NCBI RefSeq assembly: GCF_025642135.1
Contig: NZ_CP106793.1
Coordinates: 3,786,001 to 3,850,000 of the forward strand
Source of the DNA: Streptomyces cynarae
Lineage (GTDB): Bacteria > Actinomycetota > Actinomycetes > Streptomycetales > Streptomycetaceae
Direction: 5' to 3'
DNA: 64,000 nt
The position numbers were made by a program, and so were the translations under genes. This document shows positions 1-7,082 of this stretch, piece after piece (position 1 is the stretch's first letter; the number at the start of each line of letters is the position of its first letter). A model generated the notes under the pieces. The model saw only the letters and a program-made list of their open reading frames with translations, had not been told where the DNA came from and ran no database searches.

Positions 1-805
1 TCGCCTGCGGTGAGATGCCGGCGGCCACGAGCGCCGTCTCCGCCGCCGCGGCCGACCCCGCCCATCCGGCGAGCGCGGCCCGCAGCGTCTTGCGCCGCTG
101 GGCGAACGCCGCGTCCACGACCGCGAACACCTCGCCCTTCGACGCGGAGGTCTTGATCGGCTCGGCGCGCCGCACCAGCGAGACCAGCCCGCTGTCGACG
201 TTGGGCGCGGGCCAGAAGACGTTGCGCCCGATGGCCCCGGCGCGCTTGACCTCCGCGTACCAGTTGGCCTTCACGGACGGCACCCCGTACACCTTCGACC
301 CGGGCGCGGCGGCGAGCCGGTCGGCGACCTCGGACTGCACCATCACCAGCGTCCGCTCGATGCTCGGGAAGGTGTCGAGCATGTGGAGCAGGACGGGGAC
401 GGCGACGTTGTAGGGCAGGTTCGCGACCAGCGCGGTGGGCGCGGGGCCCGGCAGCTCCCGGACGTGCAGCGCGTCGGAGTGCACCAGCGCGAACCGCTCG
501 GCGCGCTCCGGCATGCGCGCCGCGATGGTGGCGGGCAGCGCCCCCGCCAGCACGTCGTCGATCTCGACGGCGGTGACGCGCTCCGCGACCTCGAGGAGCG
601 CCAGCGTCAGCGAGCCGAGCCCTGGTCCCACCTCCACGACGACGTCGTCGGGCCGCACGTCGGCGGTGCGGACGATGCGCCGCACGGTGTTGGCGTCGAT
701 GACGAAGTTCTGGCCGCGCTGTTTGGTGGGGCGTACGCCGAGGGCCGCCGCCAGCTCACGGACGTCGGCGGGGCCCAACAGGGCGTCGGGGGTGGGGCTG
801 CTCAC
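1..805 (-). CDS. rsmA: 16S rRNA dimethyladenosine transferase RsmA (KsgA), C-terminus cut by window edge
   Basis: This enzyme dimethylates two adjacent adenosines near the 3' end of 16S rRNA during 30S assembly, using SAM. The minus strand reads GTG at 805 and gives a protein beginning [15 protein letters not shown]. It has the KsgA hallmarks: the KQRGQNF segment, the SAM motif [12 protein letters not shown] and the catalytic NLPYN motif. About 268 codons are visible and the gene runs out at base 1, so only the extreme C-terminus is missing. It lies 47 bp downstream of the rpfB-like gene on the same strand. The rpfB-ksgA pairing is conserved across actinobacteria. The family assignment is secure. 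Confidence -1.
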   Translation of the reverse strand, partial: MSSPTPDALLGPADVRELAAALGVRPTKQRGQNFVIDANTVRRIVRTADVRPDDVVVEVGPGLGSLTLALLEVAERVTAVEIDDVLAGALPATIAARMPERAERFALVHSDALHVRELPGPAPTALVANLPYNVAVPVLLHMLDTFPSIERTLVMVQSEVADRLAAAPGSKVYGVPSVKANWYAEVKRAGAIGRNVFWPAPNVDSGLVSLVRRAEPIKTSASKGEVFAVVDAAFAQRRKTLRAALAGWAGSAAAAETALVAAGISPQA

Positions 806-852
806 GGGGCAAGCCTACGGGGCGGTGCCCGGGCCCTGAGCCGGTGGCACCG

Positions 853-2172
853 TCACCGGTACAGCCGCGACCCGCAGTGCGGCCACGGGCTGGTCCCCTG
901 GCGCGTGAACAGCTTCTTCGCCCGGTACGTCTGCTCCTCCGCGGGTGCGTCCTGCGGCCGGCCCGAGCCGCCGAGGCTGCGCCAGGTGCGCCGGTCGAAC
1001 TGGTAGAGGCCGCCGTACGTGCCCGACGGGTCCACCGCGTGCGCACGGCCGCCGGACTCGCAGGCCGCGAGCCCCTTCCAGTTCAGGTGCTCCGCCCCCT
1101 CCACCAGGTCCGGGCGCGGCTTGGTGCCGATCCGGACGAGCTGGGTCTGTGGCTGCCGCACCACCTCGTCGCTGATCCGCCGCGGTCTCTCCTTCACGCC
1201 GTTGACGGTGCGCAGGGCGTACGTGACCCGGCGCGCGCCCGCCTGCCCGGGCCGCGCGACCACCTCCGTGCCCTTGAGCAGGTTCGGGTCCTTGGTGCGC
1301 CGTACGTCGAACGCGATCGGTTCCTCGCGGACCTCCTGGGAGCCCATCACCCGCAGCACGGTCACCGTCTGCCCGTCGCGCGGGAGGCTGTCCGGTGCCA
1401 CGGACGTCGCGTCCTGCCGGTAGAGCACGACCCCGGCCTGGGCGACGGCCTCGCGGACGGTCGCCGCGTTGGTCCGGATGGTGCGGGCCTGACCGTCCGC
1501 GAGGACCGTCACGGTGCGCTCGGTGCGGACGTCCAGCTCGAGCCCGACCCGGCCGATCCTCTGGGAGCGCGAGGTCGATACGTAGGCGCCCTCCGCGCGC
1601 ACCCCGAGCTGCTGGAGCGCGGCATCCACCGTGGGCGCCGTCGTCCACACCTCGCGCTGGATGCCGTCGATGGTGAGCCGCACGGGGCGGCCGTAGCGCA
1701 CCGCGACCTCCTCGCCGCTCATGAGCGGTGTCCCGGGCGCTGGGGCGACGAGGTCGTGATCGCCGACCTTCACGCCCTGCTGGGCGAGCAGCTCGCCGAC
1801 GTCGGAGGCGAAGGTGTGCAGCGTGCGGGTGCGGCCGTCCACGGTCAGCTCGACGGCCTTGTCGTTGGCGACGAACGCGGTGGTGCCGCCGGCGAGGAAC
1901 GCGACGACGAGCGCCTGCGGGATCAGACGGCGCATGGAGTCGGGGCGTGCGCCGCCCTTTCTGCCGCGCGCCGCGTGCCGGGCCTGGGCGCGCCCCGAGG
2001 GGCGCGGGGCGGCCTCCGGCTGCCTGCGGGGCGGGTGGACCGTTGTCTCCGTGACCCTCGCGGCCGCGCGGGCACGCGCCTCGTACGCGGGCCGGTACGT
2101 GTCCGGGTGGGCGCGACCGGGGGCCTCACGGTCCTGATACGCCCCGTACGGCGAGTACTGCCGGTTGCTCAC
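853..2172 (-). CDS. rpfB: RpfB-type resuscitation-promoting factor (DUF348-G5-transglycosylase)
   Basis: This is a secreted or membrane-anchored muralytic enzyme of the Rpf family, which cleaves peptidoglycan and promotes germination or resuscitation. The 439-residue product has a basic, proline-rich N-terminus and a hydrophobic segment at about residues 83-100. DUF348 repeats and a G5 domain follow. The last about 75 residues form the Rpf lysozyme-like domain, with LAACESGG holding the catalytic Glu (about residue 372) and GGLYQFD. GTG at 2172 was chosen because GGAG lies 9 nt upstream; an ATG at residue 80, just before the membrane segment, is an alternative start. It sits upstream of rsmA on the same strand, as in the mycobacterial rpfB-ksgA operon. 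Confidence -1.
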   Translation of the reverse strand: MSNRQYSPYGAYQDREAPGRAHPDTYRPAYEARARAAARVTETTVHPPRRQPEAAPRPSGRAQARHAARGRKGGARPDSMRRLIPQALVVAFLAGGTTAFVANDKAVELTVDGRTRTLHTFASDVGELLAQQGVKVGDHDLVAPAPGTPLMSGEEVAVRYGRPVRLTIDGIQREVWTTAPTVDAALQQLGVRAEGAYVSTSRSQRIGRVGLELDVRTERTVTVLADGQARTIRTNAATVREAVAQAGVVLYRQDATSVAPDSLPRDGQTVTVLRVMGSQEVREEPIAFDVRRTKDPNLLKGTEVVARPGQAGARRVTYALRTVNGVKERPRRISDEVVRQPQTQLVRIGTKPRPDLVEGAEHLNWKGLAACESGGRAHAVDPSGTYGGLYQFDRRTWRSLGGSGRPQDAPAEEQTYRAKKLFTRQGTSPWPHCGSRLYR

Positions 2173-2302
2173 GACGACACGCTCCAGAGAGGTTCCGACA
2201 CGGCGACCAGAACCTAGCGGCTGGTCGTCACTCTCCAAAGCAACGTCGTTACTCGGTGTCGCGACACGGGCCCCCGGTGGACACCCCGGCCGGGCGGGTC
2301 GG

Positions 2303-3223
2303 TCAGTACGCGAACGCGCGGGCCGTGTTGCGCGCGACGGCCGCCGCCAGCGCGTCCTCCTCGACGCCCTTCACCGCGGCCATGGCGCGGACCGTGACCG
2401 GAATGAGATAGGGCGCGTTCGGCCGTCCGCGGTACGGCGCGGGCGTCAGGAACGGCGCGTCGGTCTCCACCAGGACGAGGTCGAGGGGCGCCACGGCGAG
2501 GGCGTCACGCAGCGGCTGGGCGTTCTTGAAGGTCACGTTGCCGGCGAACGACATGAAGTACCCGTTCCGCGCACACACCTCGGCCATCTCGGCGTCACCC
2601 GAGTAGCAGTGGAAGACGGTCCGCTCCGGCGCGCCCTGCTCCTTGAGGATGCGCAGCACGTCGGCGTGGGCCTCGCGGTCGTGGATCACCAGCGCCTTGC
2701 CGTGCCGCTTGGCGATCTCGATGTGGGCACGGAAGGAGCGCTCCTGGGCGGCCTTGCCCTCGGGCCCGGTGCGGAAGTAGTCCAGCCCGGTCTCGCCCAC
2801 GCCCTTGACCTGCGGCAGGGCGGCGAGACGGTCGATCTCGGCGAGCGCCTCGTCCAGCGCCGCGTCCCCGCCCGGCTCCCGCGCGCCTTGCCGGGACCGC
2901 CCTCCCCCAGCCCCATGGGGCTGGGAGGTGCCCCCAGGATCGCCGTGCACGATGCGCGGGGCCTCGTTCGGGTGCAGGGCCACCGCCGCGTGCACGGAGT
3001 CGTGGGCCGCGGCCGTCTCGGCGGCCCAGCGCGAGCCCCGCACATCGCAGCCGACCTGCACGACCGTCGTCACACCGACCGACGCGGCCTTGGCGAGGCC
3101 CTCCTCCACCGTGCCGGACTGCATGTCGAGGTGGGTGTGCGAGTCGGCGACGGGCACGCCGAGGGGCGCGGGAAGCGGCGGCGGCGCGTTCTTTGCGGAC
3201 TGGTCGGACGCTCGGGAAGGCAT
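2303..3223 (-). CDS. tatD: TatD-family metal-dependent DNase/hydrolase
   Basis: This is a TatD-type amidohydrolase-fold enzyme; family members are Mg-dependent 3'-5' exonucleases and deoxyribonucleases. The 306-residue product shows the metal-binding DSHTHLD motif near residue 27, then VALHPNE, the GETGLDYF motif, HCYSGD and the C-terminal LVETDAPFLTP. The start is ATG at 3223. Residues around 95-120 form a Gly-rich, non-conserved stretch that coincides exactly with a palindromic DNA repeat (2901-2937), so this loop looks like an in-frame insertion. The family is certain; the cellular role in Streptomyces is not known from the sequence. Confidence -1.
   Translation of the reverse strand: MPSRASDQSAKNAPPPLPAPLGVPVADSHTHLDMQSGTVEEGLAKAASVGVTTVVQVGCDVRGSRWAAETAAAHDSVHAAVALHPNEAPRIVHGDPGGTSQPHGAGGGRSRQGAREPGGDAALDEALAEIDRLAALPQVKGVGETGLDYFRTGPEGKAAQERSFRAHIEIAKRHGKALVIHDREAHADVLRILKEQGAPERTVFHCYSGDAEMAEVCARNGYFMSFAGNVTFKNAQPLRDALAVAPLDLVLVETDAPFLTPAPYRGRPNAPYLIPVTVRAMAAVKGVEEDALAAAVARNTARAFAY
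2901..2937. repeat. Palindromic repeat inserted in frame within tatD
   Basis: The centre is a perfect 20-bp palindrome, arms CCCAGCCCCA (2906-2915) and TGGGGCTGGG (2916-2925). It is flanked by C-rich and G-rich edges. It encodes a glycine-rich loop foreign to the TatD fold. From memory, similar CCCAGCCCC/GGGGCTGGG palindromes are widely dispersed in Streptomyces intergenic DNA. That makes this an intragenic copy rather than a chance sequence. Confidence -1.
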
Positions 3224-3280
3224 GCCCCGATCCTACGAAAGGGGCATGCTGCGCCCGTGGCCTGCCTCACGGCAGGACCG

Positions 3281-3736
3281 TCAGCCCGCCCTGCGGTGGT
3301 TCTGGAACGGGTGGAGCAGGTCCGACAGGTGCCAGTGGTGGTGGCCGTCGGTGCCCTCCGGCTGCGTGCGCGGCGCCTCACGGTCCTCGCCGTCGGCCTC
3401 CCGGGCCGGGGCATGGTGCCGGTGCAGGGAGTTCTGCACGGAGGACACCTGGCCCGGGCGCATGATGCGCACCACGTGGCTGTCGCAGTTGTGGCAGGAC
3501 GGGCGGCTCAGCGGCGAGGGGACGACGCGGCCGTTCGCCACGTACATCACGAACTCGTTGCCGTCCGCGTCGAGGTGGTGCTCTATCTCGTACGACTGTT
3601 CCCAACCGTGCCCGCAGCGCATGCACGCGAAGGAATAGGACTCGTGGACGACGGCGGTCGCCGCGCTGCGGTCGGGCTGCCCTGTGACCTGGCCGGCCGC
3701 TGTGGCCTGGCCGGTCCGCCCTGATATCTCACTCAT
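3281..3736 (-). CDS. Small zinc-ribbon protein, function unknown
   Basis: This is a 151-residue protein starting MSEISGRTGQ at ATG 3736, with an excellent GAGGAG ribosome site 6 nt upstream. It has two CxxC knuckles about 50 residues apart (CMRCGH near residue 39 and CHNCDS near residue 86), consistent with one zinc ribbon. The C-terminal third is rich in His and charged residues (HHHWH near the end). No signal peptide or membrane segment is seen. I recognise it only as a conserved actinobacterial hypothetical. Nucleic-acid binding is a guess from the zinc ribbon. Confidence -1.
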   Translation of the reverse strand: MSEISGRTGQATAAGQVTGQPDRSAATAVVHESYSFACMRCGHGWEQSYEIEHHLDADGNEFVMYVANGRVVPSPLSRPSCHNCDSHVVRIMRPGQVSSVQNSLHRHHAPAREADGEDREAPRTQPEGTDGHHHWHLSDLLHPFQNHRRAG

Positions 3737-4137
3737 TCCAGCTCCTCTTGTCCGCTGGACAAGCGCCTCCGCGGTGCGGGCTTCCCCCCGGAACCCCGCG
3801 CGGCCCCACGGTGGCGAGGGACGGGTGCGTCCCTGTCCCCCAGTGGACGCCTTCACGAGCGGGAACGGGAGCGGACCTGTCGAGTGTTGGGGGCGATTTG
3901 GACTTCGCTTGCCAAACTCACCCGATCGCCCCACTCCGGCTTTGCCTTCGGCGACAGCCCTTTGCCGCCCTATGGGGCGCACGCTCAGGAGAGATGCGCC
4001 CTGCTCAGAGCGGGTATGAGCCCCCTCACAGGGGTATCCGGCGATCATGAATCCGGCGATCACGACGGCCCGCGTCGCCAGGACGCCGCACCGAGGGGGC
4101 GGGACCGCCCGCCGGCCGGGAGCGGGAGCGCCGGGGC
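3737..4137. other. Non-coding gap between rsmI and the zinc-ribbon gene
   Basis: About 400 bp without a convincing reading frame on either strand. It must hold the promoter of the minus-strand zinc-ribbon gene and the end of the rsmI transcript. A short GGGCGG/CCGCCC inverted repeat (4097-4110) lies 28 bp past the rsmI stop. A CCCC-TCACA-GGGG hairpin lies at about 4022-4034. I see no RNA gene. Confidence -1.
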
Positions 4138-5013
4138 TCAGCCCGCCGCGTTCGCGTTCTTCGCCGCCACCACCGCGTCGAAGACCTCCCGCTTGGGCAG
4201 GCCCGCCTCCGCCGCGACCGCCGCGATGGCCTCCTTGCGGCGCTCCCCGGCCTCCTCCCGGACGCGCACCCGGCGCACCAGCTCGGCCGCGTCCAGCTCC
4301 TCGGGGCCCTTCTCGCCGGCGCCCTCCACCACGACCGTGATCTCGCCCCGTACGCCCTCGGTGGCCCACGCCGCCAGCTCCTCCAGCGAGCCGCGCCTGA
4401 CCTCCTCGTACGTCTTGGTCAGCTCACGGCACACCGCGGCCCGCCGGTCGCCCCCGAACACCTCCGCCATCGCGGCGAGCGTGTCGTCGAGCCGGTGCGG
4501 GGCCTCGAAGTACACCAGGGTGCGCCGCTCCCCGGCGACCTCGCGCAGCCTTGACAGCCGCTCCCCCGCCTTGCGCGGCAGGAACCCCTCGAAGCAGAAC
4601 CGGTCCACCGGCAGCCCGGACAGCGCCAGTGCGGTGAGCACGGCGGACGGCCCCGGCACGGCGGTCACCCGGATGTCCTTCTCCACGGCGGCGGCCACCA
4701 GCCGGTACCCGGGGTCCGACACGGACGGCATCCCCGCGTCGGTGACGAGCAGCACCCGCGCCCCGCCTGCCAGAGCCTCGACCAGCTCCGGTGTCCGGGC
4801 GGACTCGTTGCCCTCGAAGTACGACACGACACGCCCCGTCGGCTGGACGTCCAGCGCCTGGGTGAGCCGGCGCAGCCGGCGCGTGTCCTCGGCGGCGATC
4901 ACATCGGCGGTGGCCAGCTCCTCGGCGAGCCGCGGCGGCGCGTCCGCGATGTCCCCGATGGGGGTTCCGGCGAGGACCAGGGTTCCGGTCGTAGTCCCAG
5001 GTGCAACTGTCAC
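4138..5013 (-). CDS. rsmI: 16S rRNA (cytidine-1402-2'-O)-methyltransferase RsmI
   Basis: RsmI methylates the ribose of C1402 in the decoding centre of 16S rRNA, using SAM. The N-terminus TGTLVLAGTPIGDIADAPPR and the VIAAEDTRRLRRLTQ, SDPGYRLV and PGPSAVLTALALSGLP segments are diagnostic of this tetrapyrrole-methylase-fold family. The product has about 291 residues, the usual length. GTG at 5013 is chosen because it is preceded by GGATGG and starts just before the conserved core. It is divergent from pmt across a 62-bp gap that must hold both promoters. Confidence -1.
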   Translation of the reverse strand: MTVAPGTTTGTLVLAGTPIGDIADAPPRLAEELATADVIAAEDTRRLRRLTQALDVQPTGRVVSYFEGNESARTPELVEALAGGARVLLVTDAGMPSVSDPGYRLVAAAVEKDIRVTAVPGPSAVLTALALSGLPVDRFCFEGFLPRKAGERLSRLREVAGERRTLVYFEAPHRLDDTLAAMAEVFGGDRRAAVCRELTKTYEEVRRGSLEELAAWATEGVRGEITVVVEGAGEKGPEELDAAELVRRVRVREEAGERRKEAIAAVAAEAGLPKREVFDAVVAAKNANAAG

Positions 5014-5075
5014 GTTTCCATCCTCGCAGGCGCCGTACGCGGGACTCACACAGACGTGTTCCCTACGATGGCGCG

Positions 5076-6815
5076 GTGACCAGTACCGCGTCCTCCACGG
5101 ACACCTGGCAGGGCCAGGCCGCCGAAGAGCCGCCGCCGTCGTGGCAGCAGCGGCTGCGCCGTTTCGGTTACGCGGCGCGCCCGAGAAGCGACGTCCGCGA
5201 CCGGCTCGTGCCGCCGTACAACCGGCCCAGCCCGCGCATCTGGACGGCGATCGGCCTGCGGCCGGACGTCGCCGAGCGGATCACGCGCTGGTCGGCGTGG
5301 GGCGGCCCGCTGCTCGTGACACTGCTCGCGGGGCTGATGCGGTTCTGGAACCTGGGCAGCCCCAGGGCGGTGATATTCGACGAGACGTACTACGCGAAGG
5401 ACGCGTGGGCGCTCGTCCACAACGGGTACGAGGCGAACTGGGCCAAGGACGCCAACGACCTCATCCTTCAGCACAACGGCCATGTGCCGGTCCCGACGGA
5501 CGCCGCGTACGTCGTGCATCCGCCCGTCGGCAAGTACGTCATCGGCCTGGGCGAGCTGATCTTCGGCTTCGACCCGTTCGGCTGGCGCTTCATGACGGCC
5601 CTGCTCGGCACGCTGGCGGTGCTGCTGCTGTGCCGTATCGGCCGCCGCCTGTTCCGGTCCACCTTCCTGGGCTGCCTGGCGGGCGGGCTGCTGGCGGTGG
5701 ACGGGCTGCAGTTCGTGATGAGCCGCACCTCGCTGCTCGACGGAGTGCTGGAGTTCTTCGTGCTCGCGGCCTTCGGCTGCCTGCTCGTCGACCGGGACAG
5801 AGCGCGCGCCAAGCTGGCGGCGGCCCTCCCCGTGGACGCGGACGGCCGGGTGCGCCCGGACGCGCACACCGCCGAGACCACCCGCCTCGGGTGGCGTCCG
5901 TGGCGCTGGCTGGCGGGCCTGATGCTCGGCCTCGCGATCGGCACGAAGTGGAACGGCCTGTACTTCCTGGCCGCTTTCTGTGTGATGGCCCTGCTGTGGG
6001 ACGTGGGCGCGCGCCGGGTCGCGGGCGCCCGCCGCCCTTACGTCACGGTCCTCAAGCGGGACACGGGCCTGACCTTCCTGGCGACGGTCCCGGTCGCGCT
6101 CGCGGTGTACCTCGCCTCCTGGACCGGCTGGATCATGTCCCCGGCCAACGGCTCCGGCGGCTACTTCCGCAACTGGGCGGCCACCGACGGCAAGGGCGGC
6201 GACTGGACCTTCCTGCCCGACTGGCTGCGCAGCCTGTGGCACTACGAGCACGAGGTCTACCTGTTCCACGTCGGTCTGACGTCGCCCCACACGTACCAGT
6301 CGAACCCGTGGAGCTGGATCGTGGTGGGCCGCCCGGTCTCGTACTTCTACGAGTCCCCGAACCCGGGTGAGGCGGGCTGCCCCACGGACGCGGGCGAGAA
6401 GTGCGCCCGCGAGGTCCTCGCACTCGGCACCCCGCTGCTGTGGTGGGCGGCCTGTTTCGCACTCGTCTACGTGCTGTGGCGCTGGGCGTTCCGCCGCGAC
6501 TGGCGGGCGGGCGCCATCGCGTGCGGTGTCGCGGCCGGCTACCTGCCCTGGTTCCTGTACCAGGAGCGCACGATCTTCTACTTCTACGCGGTCGTCTTCG
6601 TGCCGTTCCTGTGCCTTGCGGTCGCGATGATGATCGGCGCCCTCCTCGGCCCACCCGGCGCGGACGAACGCCGCCGGATCGCGGGAGCGGCGGGCGCGGG
6701 CGTCCTGGTCCTGCTGATCGCGTGGAACTTCATCTACTTCTGGCCCATCTACACGGGCACCGCGATCCCGATCGACTCCTGGCGGGCGCGGATGTGGCTG
6801 GACACCTGGGTCTAG
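5076..6815 (+). CDS. pmt: Protein O-mannosyltransferase (Pmt), 3' end used as integration site
   Basis: This is an integral membrane enzyme that transfers mannose from polyprenyl-phosphate-mannose to Ser/Thr of exported proteins. The product has 579 residues and many hydrophobic spans. The catalytic acidic pair lies in the first extracytoplasmic loop (FDETYYAKDAW, D102-E103). A further conserved stretch reads IGTKWNGLYF. GTG 5076 is the first in-frame start after the rsmI promoter region. In S. coelicolor pmt is needed for phage phiC31 infection (established knowledge). The last 30 codons, stop codon and terminator are repeated at 21796-21937 because an AICE inserted here. The tail differs from the remnant by one residue (SWRARM here, SWRSRM there). 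Confidence -1.
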   Translation: MTSTASSTDTWQGQAAEEPPPSWQQRLRRFGYAARPRSDVRDRLVPPYNRPSPRIWTAIGLRPDVAERITRWSAWGGPLLVTLLAGLMRFWNLGSPRAVIFDETYYAKDAWALVHNGYEANWAKDANDLILQHNGHVPVPTDAAYVVHPPVGKYVIGLGELIFGFDPFGWRFMTALLGTLAVLLLCRIGRRLFRSTFLGCLAGGLLAVDGLQFVMSRTSLLDGVLEFFVLAAFGCLLVDRDRARAKLAAALPVDADGRVRPDAHTAETTRLGWRPWRWLAGLMLGLAIGTKWNGLYFLAAFCVMALLWDVGARRVAGARRPYVTVLKRDTGLTFLATVPVALAVYLASWTGWIMSPANGSGGYFRNWAATDGKGGDWTFLPDWLRSLWHYEHEVYLFHVGLTSPHTYQSNPWSWIVVGRPVSYFYESPNPGEAGCPTDAGEKCAREVLALGTPLLWWAACFALVYVLWRWAFRRDWRAGAIACGVAAGYLPWFLYQERTIFYFYAVVFVPFLCLAVAMMIGALLGPPGADERRRIAGAAGAGVLVLLIAWNFIYFWPIYTGTAIPIDSWRARMWLDTWV

Positions 6816-6869
6816 CTGGGCGGACACATCACGAGGGCGCGGCGGCCAGCCGCGCCCTCGTGGTCGTTG
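6727..6869 (+). repeat. attL: pmt 3' end plus terminator
   Basis: This copy is aligned with 21796-21937. There are 34 identical bases, one mismatch at 6761, 24 identical bases, one mismatch at 6786, then 29 identical bases through the TAG stop at 6813-6815. A less conserved spacer follows, then a shared hairpin. The mismatch at 6761 is synonymous (ACC/ACG) and the one at 6786 gives Ala/Ser. Similarity starts abruptly at 6727, which suggests the crossover lies in the first block. Confidence -1.
6832..6860 (+). terminator. pmt terminator, left copy
   Basis: A 12-bp GC stem (CGAGGGCGCGGC / GCCGCGCCCTCG) with a 5-nt loop, 17 bp after the pmt stop. The same hairpin with a 4-nt loop recurs at 21899-21930. 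If the crossover is in the coding repeat, this copy came with the element and lets integration preserve transcription termination of pmt. Confidence -1.
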
Positions 6870-7010
6870 TTGGTCGTTAGTGGCTGCTGCTGGCCCCCCT
6901 CGGACGGCCCGGAGACGGCCCGGCTCGGAACAACCAACAGACCCACAGAGGCCCAGAGGCCCCCCGGGATGCCGCGCCCCGCGGCAGCGGGGAGCAGCTC
7001 TTTTACCAAG

Positions 7011-7041
7011 TTGACTGCTTGGCTGCTGCACCTTCTCTAAC
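7011..7041 (+). promoter_or_regulatory. Putative promoter of the HEPN-like gene
   Basis: TTGACT at 7011-7016 is followed 17-19 nt later by TCTCTA/TCTAAC (7034-7041), about 45 bp before the TTG start at 7083. A small GC hairpin (6977-6992) lies just upstream and may insulate the gene from pmt transcription. Confidence -1.
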
Positions 7042-7082
7042 GTAGGTACCCGGTACGGCGCGCAACGCATGGGGAGGGCGAC

